NCBI GenBank assembly: GCA_002314885.1 | Contig: DCHT01000062.1 | Coordinates: 49,334 to 113,333, forward strand | Reading direction: 5' to 3' | Length of the DNA: 64,000 bases | DNA from: Bacteroidales bacterium UBA1745 | GTDB taxonomy: Bacteria > Bacteroidota > Bacteroidia > Bacteroidales > UBA932 | In this document: piece by piece, positions 18,544-25,574 of the stretch | Numbering within the stretch: position 1 is the stretch's first letter | How the letters are laid out: each line of letters opens with the position of its first letter | Notes under the pieces: model-generated | What the model was told of the DNA's origin: nothing | Seen by the model: only the letters and a program-made list of their open reading frames with translations | Database searches by the model: none | Position numbers and translations under genes: made by a program

Positions 18544-18616
18544 AGCCAGCTATCAGGATCGAACTGACGACCTTCGCGTTACGAATGCGATGCTCTACCG
18601 ACTGAGCTAAACTGGC
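18544..18616 (-). tRNA. tRNA-Thr (anticodon CGT)
   Basis: A 73-nt cloverleaf: acceptor GCCAGTT/AGCTGGC (one G-T pair), D arm GCTC/GAGC, anticodon arm TCGCA/CGCGA with loop TTCGTAA, T arm GTCAG/CTGAT with loop TTCGATC, discriminator T. The anticodon CGT reads ACG. The last anticodon-stem pair is an A/C mismatch. CCA is not encoded. Confidence 0.95.
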
Positions 18617-18643
18617 CTTTTGCCTCAACCGTGGTTGGGATTG

Positions 18644-18651
18644 CAAATATA
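18644..18651 (-). promoter_or_regulatory. -7 promoter box of tRNA-Thr
   Basis: The minus strand reads TATATTTG, a perfect TAnnTTTG match, 27 bp before the 5' end of the tRNA. It is probably also the promoter of the BtuF-like gene. Confidence 0.65.
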
Positions 18652-18664
18652 GGTATTTTTTTCT

Positions 18665-18672
18665 CATATTTG
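18665..18672 (+). promoter_or_regulatory. Probable -7 box of the HI0933-type flavoprotein gene
   Basis: CATATTTG (7 of 8 to TAnnTTTG) lies 8 bp before the proposed TTG start. Transcription would begin within a few bases of that codon. Confidence 0.4.
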
Positions 18673-18680
18673 CACACGAA

Positions 18681-19946
18681 TTGAACAGACACACAGTGAA
18701 GGAGACTGACATTATAATAATAGGTGCGGGCGCTGCCGGTCTTATGGCGGCGTACGGTGCTGCGGCTTCGGGCTCAAGGGTGACCGTGCTCGAGAAGATG
18801 CCCCGTCCCGGCAGGAAGATAATGATCACCGGCAAGGGCAGGTGCAATTTCACCAATGTCAAGGAATGGAACGAATTCCAGGCCCATATCCATCCGAAGG
18901 CCAATTTCCTGCGTCCGTCCTTCTACAACCTGACGCCGACTAAACTCATTGACACGTTCACCGAATACGGACTCGAATCGGTCGTGGAACGCGGTGACAG
19001 GGCTTTTCCAGTTTCCCACAAATCTATGGACGTGGTGGACGTACTGGTGAGGATGGCCTCCTCCGCCGGTGCCAAGATCATCTGCGGCTGCAGCGTGACC
19101 GGCGTCATCAATGACAACGGAGCAGGAGACGGCTTCATCGTGAACTGCAGTGACGGTTCCTCCTGGCGCTGCCGCAAGCTCATAGTCACTACGGGCGGCC
19201 TCTCCTATCCGAAGACCGGCTCCACGGGAGACGGCTATCCTTGGGCAGAGGCATTCGGCCACAGCCTGACCCCACGCTTCCCTTCCCTCACGGCCCTGAC
19301 ACCGAAGAACTACCGCTACACCGAGTGGATCTCCCTCAAGAACATTCAGATGAGCTCCATCATCGACGGCAATGAGGCTCAGAGCGAATTCGGCGACATC
19401 GACTTCACCGACGGCGGCATCGAAGGACCGGTTGGTTTCAAACTCAGCCGCAAATGCGTCAAGGCCCTTCAGAACGGTTCCAAAGTGGCTGTCGTCATCG
19501 ACCTCAAACCTGCAGTGGAGCCAGAAGACTTGGAGAAAAGAATCCAGAGTCTCTGGGACGAGATCTGCAAGGACCGCAGGAGCGAAGGCAAGCCATACAA
19601 GACCCGATTCGGAGTGCTTCTTGGCAAGCTACTCCCTATGGAAGTCATCCCTATGTTTATGGCCAACTATCCTGAGTTGGATCACAAGCGTCTGGGACGT
19701 GCCCTCAAGAACTGGAAACTCGACATCGTGGGCAATGTAGGCTACGAGCGCTGCGTGATCACCGCTGGAGGTGTCAACCTCGAGGAAGTGAATCCGAAGA
19801 CCCTCGAGTCAAAGAAACGCAGCGGTCTCTATCTGGCCGGCGAAATCCTCGACCTGGACGCAGACACCGGCGGCTATAACCTCCATATAGCATTCGCCAC
19901 CGGCTATCTCTGCGGACAGTCGGCGGCGAAAGCACTTGATATCTGA
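18681..19946 (+). CDS. HI0933/YhiN-family FAD-dependent oxidoreductase
   Basis: A 421-residue flavoprotein of the HI0933 family. The FAD-binding Rossmann motif is IIIIGAGAAGLMAAYGAAA, followed by the family signature GRKIMITGKGRCNFTN. The C-terminal FAD contact is LAGEILDLDADTGGYNLHIAFATGYLCG. The physiological substrate of the family is unknown. No ATG precedes the Rossmann fold: the start is TTG at 18681 or GTG at 18696. The gene lies between tRNA-Thr and the convergent M16 protease. Confidence 0.9.
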   Translation: MNRHTVKETDIIIIGAGAAGLMAAYGAAASGSRVTVLEKMPRPGRKIMITGKGRCNFTNVKEWNEFQAHIHPKANFLRPSFYNLTPTKLIDTFTEYGLESVVERGDRAFPVSHKSMDVVDVLVRMASSAGAKIICGCSVTGVINDNGAGDGFIVNCSDGSSWRCRKLIVTTGGLSYPKTGSTGDGYPWAEAFGHSLTPRFPSLTALTPKNYRYTEWISLKNIQMSSIIDGNEAQSEFGDIDFTDGGIEGPVGFKLSRKCVKALQNGSKVAVVIDLKPAVEPEDLEKRIQSLWDEICKDRRSEGKPYKTRFGVLLGKLLPMEVIPMFMANYPELDHKRLGRALKNWKLDIVGNVGYERCVITAGGVNLEEVNPKTLESKKRSGLYLAGEILDLDADTGGYNLHIAFATGYLCGQSAAKALDI

Positions 19947-19952
19947 TAAATC

Positions 19953-22856
19953 CTAGAATCCGAAGCACTCCTCGAGAGGAACCACGGTCACAGGGCCGAG
20001 GGTCTTGAGGAAGTTGACGTCGAGGTCCTTGACATCGCCGAGGATGGCATAGGTGTAAGTACGTCCCTTCACCCATTTCTGCTGTGCAGCCACAACATCT
20101 TCGAGAGTCATATCCTGGAGAGCAGCGAACACCTGCTTGTCGAGAGGCTCGTCAAGACCGAGTTCGCGGCAGTTGCGATAAGCAGCAAGCACACGCTGGC
20201 CGACGGTGCGGTCCGTACGCATACGGCTGATGATGGCGTCCTTTGCGATTGAGAAGGCAGCCTCTGACTCAGGCATATTGTTGATGATGTCGTCGAAGGC
20301 CTCGATTGCAATCTGCATCTTGTCGTTCTGAGTCGCAATGAATGCGGAGAAGGCATAGTTGCCGTCCTTGTATTGAGGAGCGCGCAGACGAGCCCACGCA
20401 GAATAGCAGAGGCCGCGGGCCTCACGCATTTCCTGGAATACGATGGTGTTCATACCGCCGCCGAAGTACTCGTTGTAGAGGTCGAGGACGGCTTCCTGTG
20501 CAGGATCGAAAGTCTCTCCCCTGTTGGAATACTGGAGATAGTAAATCTGCTTTGCATCATACTGAGCCATCACGACTTTGTTCTCGTCAGTGGCAAGCAT
20601 TGCAGGGTAAACCTTCTCAAGAGGCTGGAGATCCTCGTTGATGACGTGGTTCTGAGCGAGGAGGGCTTTGGCCTGGGACTCGCTTGCAGGGCCATAGTAG
20701 AGGATTTCGTGCTCGTATGCGAAGAGGCCCCTGATCTTGGAGAGGAGGTCCTCTGAAGTGAGAGCCTTGAGCTCGGAGTTGTCAAGGATAACCCTGCTGA
20801 TCATCTCAGGACCGTATGACACGTAGGTGTTCAGGGCACTGAAGCAGGCACGCTGGTTGAGCTTGGTATCTACGCGGGACTTGAGCATATCGTCCTTCAC
20901 AGCCTCGAGGATGTCGTCGTCGGCAACTGCATTGCAGAGAAGGTCCTCAACCACCTTGAGAGCCTCAGCGACGTTCTCGCTCAGACCGCTGATATTGATG
21001 GAAGTCTGGTTAGGCTGAACTGAGATGCCATAGCTGCAGGCAAGGTCGTACATCTTCACTGCGATGTCCTCTGCGGACATTTCCTCAGTACCGAGGTAGT
21101 CGATGTAGTCAGTAGCGATGGAAAGCTCAGGATCGTTCTCGGAACCGGTATTGAAGACGATCTGGACGTTTGCGATGTCATTGAGTTCGTTCTTCTTGTA
21201 GAGGACGTGTACGCCCTTGGCTACGTCAAACTGGCTCATATCCTTCTTGAAGTTCACGAACACAGGCTGGATAGGCTTGACGCTGCTGGCCTGGATCTCT
21301 GCAAGGAAGGCACTCTGGCTGTCACGGTTGGTGGCGATAGGAGTGATCTTCGGTGCGGAAATCTTCTGGACGGTCTTGTCCTCGCCCTGACGCTTGTTGA
21401 TGACAGCGTAATTGTTCTCGCAGAGGAACTCATTGGCCCAGGCCACGATATCCTCCTTGGTAACCTTGGAGAGAAGTTCGATCTCCTGGCAGGCGTCCGC
21501 CCAGTCGATGCCGTTGATGAAGGCCTCGATATAGGCACGGGCACGGAATCCGTTGTGCTCGAGCTGACGCATCATCTGGAGCTTGAGGTTATTGATGGTA
21601 GCCTCGATGAGGGACTCGTCGAACTCGCCGTTGCGGAGCTTTGCAATCTCCTCGAGAGCGAGGGCGCGCAGTTCCTCAAGGCTCTGACCTTCCTTAGGGT
21701 CAGCCATCAGGATGAAGGTGCTGTACTCAGGCTGGGTGTAGTTGAAGACATACATACTGAGAGCCTTCTGCTGCTGGACGATGTCAAGGTCGATGAGACC
21801 GGCCTGGCCGTTGTAGAGCACTGAGCTGGCGAGGTCTGCAATCGCAGTATTCTTCAGGTCGGAAGCCTCAGGAAGCCTCCAGGCAATGGCGAGGTTCTCA
21901 GACTCGAGACCATATACATCGCGAACGATAGGCTCGGTAAGCGGCTCCTCCTTCTCGTACTGGAGAGCAGGAATATCAGGATTTGGCTCCCAGTCACCGA
22001 AATACTTCTCGATGGCGGCAACCATCTCGTCCGGGTTGAAATCACCGGAGAGGCAGATGCGGATGTTGTTAGGCACGTAATAGGTGTCGTGGTACTTCTT
22101 CACATTGGTGATGGAAGGGTTCTTCAGATGGTCCTGGAAACCAAGCACATCGTGGATTCCATCAGGATGGTGAGGATAGAGAGCGCTTGAGATGCCCTGC
22201 CATACCTTGTCACCGTCATCGGTGAGGGACATATTCTTCTCCTCGTAGATGGTCTCGAGCTCAGTGTGGAAACCACGGAGCACGGTGTTGCGGAAACGGT
22301 CGGCCTGGATGCGGGCCCAGTTGTCGATCTGGTTGGATGGAATATCCTCCACATAGACGGTCTCGTCTGAGGAAGTCCAGGCGTTGGTACCGTCTGCACC
22401 GATCACAGCCATAAGCTTGTCATACTCGTTAGGGATGGAGATGAGGGAAGCCTGGTAGCTGATGGAGTCGATCTGATGGTAGATGGCAGCGCGCTGCTTC
22501 TCGTCAGTCGTCTGGCGATAAGTCTCGAAGAGAGCCTCGATCTGGTCGAGGAGCGGCTTCTCAGCCTCATAGTCCGAAGTACCGAAATTCTGGGTGCCCT
22601 TGAACATCAGATGCTCGAAATAGTGGGCAAGACCGGTAGTCTCGAGAGGGTCGTTCTTCGCGCCGACCTTCACTGCGATGTAGGTCTGGATGCGAGGAGT
22701 CTCCTTGTTGACGGTCATATAGACCTGAAGACCGTTGTCGAGAGTATAGATCTTCGTGTTGAGAGGATCGTTCTTCACAGTCTCATAATGGTACTGTGAA
22801 CAGGAAGCAGCCATCATCGAAAGGGCTGCTACCGCAATAAAAAGAAACCTTTTCAT
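19953..22856 (-). CDS. M16-family zinc protease, lipoprotein
   Basis: A 967-residue pitrilysin-type (insulinase-family) protease built of two M16/M16_C halves. The zinc motif is HYFEH (HxxEH) in the first half, within GLAHYFEHLMFKGT. A lipobox (MMAASC) shows export and lipidation, so it acts in the envelope on peptides. The ATG at 22856 gives a normal lipoprotein signal; a longer in-frame reading runs through tRNA-Gly and is rejected. It starts 18 nt after the tRNA-Gly 3' end with no separate promoter visible. Confidence 0.93.
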   Translation of the reverse strand: MKRFLFIAVAALSMMAASCSQYHYETVKNDPLNTKIYTLDNGLQVYMTVNKETPRIQTYIAVKVGAKNDPLETTGLAHYFEHLMFKGTQNFGTSDYEAEKPLLDQIEALFETYRQTTDEKQRAAIYHQIDSISYQASLISIPNEYDKLMAVIGADGTNAWTSSDETVYVEDIPSNQIDNWARIQADRFRNTVLRGFHTELETIYEEKNMSLTDDGDKVWQGISSALYPHHPDGIHDVLGFQDHLKNPSITNVKKYHDTYYVPNNIRICLSGDFNPDEMVAAIEKYFGDWEPNPDIPALQYEKEEPLTEPIVRDVYGLESENLAIAWRLPEASDLKNTAIADLASSVLYNGQAGLIDLDIVQQQKALSMYVFNYTQPEYSTFILMADPKEGQSLEELRALALEEIAKLRNGEFDESLIEATINNLKLQMMRQLEHNGFRARAYIEAFINGIDWADACQEIELLSKVTKEDIVAWANEFLCENNYAVINKRQGEDKTVQKISAPKITPIATNRDSQSAFLAEIQASSVKPIQPVFVNFKKDMSQFDVAKGVHVLYKKNELNDIANVQIVFNTGSENDPELSIATDYIDYLGTEEMSAEDIAVKMYDLACSYGISVQPNQTSINISGLSENVAEALKVVEDLLCNAVADDDILEAVKDDMLKSRVDTKLNQRACFSALNTYVSYGPEMISRVILDNSELKALTSEDLLSKIRGLFAYEHEILYYGPASESQAKALLAQNHVINEDLQPLEKVYPAMLATDENKVVMAQYDAKQIYYLQYSNRGETFDPAQEAVLDLYNEYFGGGMNTIVFQEMREARGLCYSAWARLRAPQYKDGNYAFSAFIATQNDKMQIAIEAFDDIINNMPESEAAFSIAKDAIISRMRTDRTVGQRVLAAYRNCRELGLDEPLDKQVFAALQDMTLEDVVAAQQKWVKGRTYTYAILGDVKDLDVNFLKTLGPVTVVPLEECFGF

Positions 22857-22874
22857 ATTTAAAATGGATATTGG

Positions 22875-22945
22875 AGCGGGATACGGGAGTCGGACCCGCC
22901 TCCTCGGCTTGGGAAGCCGATGCACTACCGATGTGCTAATCCCGC
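22875..22945 (-). tRNA. tRNA-Gly (anticodon CCC)
   Basis: A 71-nt cloverleaf with perfect acceptor GCGGGAT/ATCCCGC, D arm GCAC/GTGC, anticodon arm TCGGC/GCCGA with loop TTCCCAA, T arm GCGGG/CCCGT, discriminator T. Anticodon CCC reads GGG. The T loop reads TCCGACT, with C where T55 is normal. It begins 13 nt after the SRP RNA end. Confidence 0.93.
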
Positions 22946-22958
22946 AGAAATGAAAAAA

Positions 22959-23056
22959 GGGTAAGCGACTTGCATCGCACCGCTACGACCTCCTACCCTT
23001 GCTACCTTCCGATCCTGGGGGAGTTCAGAGGGAGCTGGTCGTGCAAGACTTACCCC
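22959..23056 (-). ncRNA. ffs: Signal recognition particle RNA (small bacterial type)
   Basis: About 98 nt on the minus strand. It holds the conserved SRP domain IV sequence CAGGATCGGAAGGTAGCA, comparable to CAGGTCCGGAAGGAAGCA of E. coli 4.5S RNA. The two ends pair (GGGTAAG with CTTACCC), closing the rod, and a run of six T follows. The 5' end at 23056 fits the distance from the -7 box. This RNA pairs with Ffh to target membrane and secreted proteins. Confidence 0.93.
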
Positions 23057-23059
23057 GTG

Positions 23060-23090
23060 CAAAGATATGCTTTTTTTGAAAACTCAGCAA
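23060..23090 (-). promoter_or_regulatory. SRP RNA promoter
   Basis: On the minus strand, TTG (23090-23088), a 20-bp spacer and TATCTTTG (23067-23060) give a textbook Bacteroidota promoter with a start near 23056. The -33 element lies 3 bp from the glsB stop codon. Confidence 0.8.
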
Positions 23091-23093
23091 GAA

Positions 23094-24134
23094 TTATTTC
23101 CTGTTCATTCGCTTCACTTCCCTGCGACGCTTCACGAGCCAGTTCTCGACCATCTTGTTTTCCATCTCCGGATCGAGCAGAGGGAAGCGTTTTCTGCGTT
23201 TGAAACGTATGTAGGCACCCACGTGGCGACGTTTCTTCTCGTGATAGATATCGTCGAAAGGAATGAGCAGAGCCGTGTCCTCAATGTCGTGCATAGGGTG
23301 GTTGACCGCGGTGCCGAACATATGCATCTTAGGAGTGATGGCCACGTAAGCGCTCACGTTAGGCGGTATGTTCATACCCCTGGAGCGAACGGCCGTACGG
23401 AGTATCTTGTAGTCCTCCTGAAGATCCTCCTTGTTGAGCACGAGGTCCAGCAGGCCTGCATCGGACTTAGGCATCACGGACACTTCCTTCCAAGGCCTCA
23501 CAAGCTCCTCAGTGTCACCGAAATGTTTCCACAGGAAGTGGTAGATGAGATCCTTTGAAATATAGTCGAAAGAAGGATAGATGGTGATCTTTCCGAAGAA
23601 ATAAAGCAGTTCAGGGTTCTGCATTATGATTGCCACGAGACCGTCCCAGAGGTTGTCCATAGCGAAGATGGACTTGGAGCCCATCTTTGAACTCTGGTAG
23701 GCAGGAGCCACGAAACTGCGGCCGAGTTCCATCACGTGAGGAAGATATTCCTTGATGAACTTCTCCGAGAAATGGAACTGATGGGCGCTGGCCAGGATAG
23801 GCTGTCCGTTCTCCTCGTAAGTGGCCTCGGAGCCGAAGAGGTAGCGATATCCGCCGATGATGGCCTCTTCGTCAGGATCCCAGACGATGAGCTGCTTGTA
23901 AGGCACTTCCATCTTGTCGTATTCGTCGAGGTCGATGGCATTGCCAGTGGAGCCTCCTGCAGTGCGGAAGGCCTCTTCGCGCAGACGTCCTATCTCGGTG
24001 ACTACGTTCGGAGAATCGTGCCAGGTAACCACGTAAAGTTCGTTGTGGCCCTTGTTGGTATCTTCAAGTTTCTTGTCCGGTGTGAGTTCTGCCTTGAGCA
24101 GTTCCACAGGAACGGGATCGATGATTTTTTCCAT
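23094..24134 (-). CDS. glsB: GlsB-like N-acyltransferase for glycine lipids
   Basis: A 346-residue GNAT-fold protein of the OlsB/hemolysin-like class. The core includes VTEIGRLREEAFRTAGGSTGNAIDLDEYD, LIVWDPDEEAIIGGYRYLFG and VMELGRSFVAPAYQ. It is paired with a PlsC-type O-acyltransferase gene 37 bp upstream. In Bacteroides thetaiotaomicron the neighbouring pair glsB and glsA makes N-acyloxyacyl glycine (glycine lipid): GlsB attaches a 3-hydroxy fatty acid to glycine. I transfer that role from family and context; the substrate is not visible in the sequence. Confidence 0.78.
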   Translation of the reverse strand: MEKIIDPVPVELLKAELTPDKKLEDTNKGHNELYVVTWHDSPNVVTEIGRLREEAFRTAGGSTGNAIDLDEYDKMEVPYKQLIVWDPDEEAIIGGYRYLFGSEATYEENGQPILASAHQFHFSEKFIKEYLPHVMELGRSFVAPAYQSSKMGSKSIFAMDNLWDGLVAIIMQNPELLYFFGKITIYPSFDYISKDLIYHFLWKHFGDTEELVRPWKEVSVMPKSDAGLLDLVLNKEDLQEDYKILRTAVRSRGMNIPPNVSAYVAITPKMHMFGTAVNHPMHDIEDTALLIPFDDIYHEKKRRHVGAYIRFKRRKRFPLLDPEMENKMVENWLVKRRREVKRMNRK

Positions 24135-24171
24135 CAGAAAGGGTGGTTTAGTACAGTTTCAATTGTTTCTT

Positions 24172-25026
24172 CTAATCTATGCCAGCTGGCCAAGGGTTCG
24201 AAACGATGCCGGCCATCTCGAGCATTGCCGAATGGGTCAGGTCGCGAAGGCGCTGAGCCTCTGCCTTTCGAGGAACCGTGGTGTCTGGTATGATAGGGTC
24301 CCCTACGTGCAGGGTCACCAGAGGTTCGTCCTTGTAGAAGTATTTATATATGCCGGTACGCTCACGGAAAGTGATCACGAAAGGCAATATCGGGTAGTTG
24401 TATTTGTAGGCCAGGTTGAATGTGCCTATCATAAACGGCCTGATAGGCGAATAGAACTTCCAGGAGCAGCTTTCAGGGAACACGTGCAGCCACTTGTGCT
24501 GTGCAGCAAGGGTGTCCAGGGTCTCGTTGAACTTCCTCAGTCCGCTCCTCTCATCCGGAATAGGGATGCCGCCTATGGTGCGCATAAACCAGTTGTCCTT
24601 GCCCCTGAACGGCTGAGCATACATCAGGATGTTGCTGCGACGGAAGCGCATTGCCAGCAGCACGCACATCATATCCCAGCGATAGACGTGGTTGCAGACA
24701 GTCATCACGCCGTTCTCGATAAGCTTGCGGTTGCGCCTGATCTTGTCCATTCCCTCCACCTTGAAACCATAGCGGAGCTTGTTCATAAAGGCCGCGGCAG
24801 TGTAGAGTATCGTATAGCAGGCGAACTGGTTCAGCTTGAACTTCAGGGACTTGTCTATGAAAGGATAGGTCTCATCGAAGGCAATGTCCTTGAGCGGCCC
24901 ACGTATCTTGGCCATCCTGGTGAAAGGATTGTCCCCGGAGAATTCCGCAACAGGAGCAGGGACGTAAACATCATCCCTGACCTGGAAATTCCTGTATGCA
25001 GGACCGTATTGAGAGTAATCTTTCAC
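24172..25026 (-). CDS. glsA: GlsA-like O-acyltransferase (PlsC fold)
   Basis: A 284-residue acyltransferase of the PlsC/lysophospholipid type. It has the catalytic HxxxxD motif as NHVYRWD and the acyl-acceptor motif as FPESC. By analogy with B. thetaiotaomicron it would add the second fatty acid to the hydroxyl of N-acyl glycine made by GlsB, completing the glycine lipid in the inner leaflet. It lies 6 bp after cdd, so cdd, glsA and glsB likely share a transcript. Confidence 0.78.
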   Translation of the reverse strand: MKDYSQYGPAYRNFQVRDDVYVPAPVAEFSGDNPFTRMAKIRGPLKDIAFDETYPFIDKSLKFKLNQFACYTILYTAAAFMNKLRYGFKVEGMDKIRRNRKLIENGVMTVCNHVYRWDMMCVLLAMRFRRSNILMYAQPFRGKDNWFMRTIGGIPIPDERSGLRKFNETLDTLAAQHKWLHVFPESCSWKFYSPIRPFMIGTFNLAYKYNYPILPFVITFRERTGIYKYFYKDEPLVTLHVGDPIIPDTTVPRKAEAQRLRDLTHSAMLEMAGIVSNPWPAGID

Positions 25027-25032
25027 TATCTG

Positions 25033-25506
25033 CTAAAGGCTGTCGAAGATGAATGGAAGGAGAGATTCCACGTTTGGATACTTCCAGATTTTTGCACCGC
25101 CGACCAGAAGGACTGACATAGGCTTGCCACCCTCGGTCTGGAATTCGGCCATCACCTGACGGCAGTCACCGCAAGGAGTGGCAGGAGATGCGCAGAGCAC
25201 ACCGTTCTGGCTGGCAGCAACCGCGATGGAGCACATCCTTTCGCCGCCATTGTGGGCGTGGGCGTAGAACATAGCCGTCCTTTCGGCACACAATCCTGAT
25301 GGATATGCGGCGTTTTCCTGGTTGGCACCGGTGAAGATAGTACCGTCACTCATTCTGACGGCTGCACCCACGTTGAACTTGGAATAAGGGGCGTATGAAC
25401 CCTTGATAGCCTCGATTGCAGCCTCGGCAAGAGCCTTGTCCTGAGCCTCAAGTTCGTCCAGTGAAGCGAATTCTTCGTATTCTATTTTTAAAACCTTGTT
25501 TGCCAT
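25033..25506 (-). CDS. cdd: Cytidine deaminase
   Basis: A 157-residue zinc-dependent deaminase converting cytidine and deoxycytidine to uridine forms. The active-site motifs are CAERTA and PCGDC, with the substrate motif NVGAAV and NQENAAYPSGLCAERTA. About 40 N-terminal residues precede the family core. The ATG at 25506 follows a promoter at 25548-25555; the longer upstream reading crosses that promoter and is rejected. Confidence 0.95.
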   Translation of the reverse strand: MANKVLKIEYEEFASLDELEAQDKALAEAAIEAIKGSYAPYSKFNVGAAVRMSDGTIFTGANQENAAYPSGLCAERTAMFYAHAHNGGERMCSIAVAASQNGVLCASPATPCGDCRQVMAEFQTEGGKPMSVLLVGGAKIWKYPNVESLLPFIFDSL

Positions 25507-25521
25507 ATAGCTTTTACTTTC

Positions 25522-25529
25522 TAACTTTG
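25522..25529 (+). promoter_or_regulatory. -7 box of mnmA
   Basis: TAACTTTG matches TAnnTTTG, with TTTG at 25499-25502 after a 19-bp spacer. The -33 element overlaps the cdd start codon region. Confidence 0.65.
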
Positions 25530-25543
25530 CACGCGTTGCAAAG
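25525..25543. promoter_or_regulatory. Inverted repeat between cdd and mnmA
   Basis: CTTTGCA-CGCGT-TGCAAAG is a perfect 7-bp inverted repeat with a 5-bp centre, lying between the two opposing -7 boxes and covering both predicted transcript starts. It could be an operator. Confidence 0.45.
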
Positions 25544-25547
25544 CAAA

Positions 25548-25555
25548 CAAAGTTA
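25548..25555 (-). promoter_or_regulatory. -7 box of the cdd-glsA-glsB operon
   Basis: The minus strand reads TAACTTTG, identical to the opposing mnmA box. It faces the mnmA box across the inverted repeat, so the two transcripts would overlap at their 5' ends. Confidence 0.6.
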
Positions 25556-25574
25556 ATAAAATATTCCAATATAT

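Noticed and set aside
18542..18904. N-terminal extension of the BtuF-like protein
   Set aside because: The in-frame extension runs through tRNA-Thr and into the divergent flavoprotein gene; the lipoprotein signal begins at 18541.
22857..22925. N-terminal extension of the M16 protease
   Set aside because: It is translated tRNA-Gly sequence; a proper lipoprotein signal starts at 22856.
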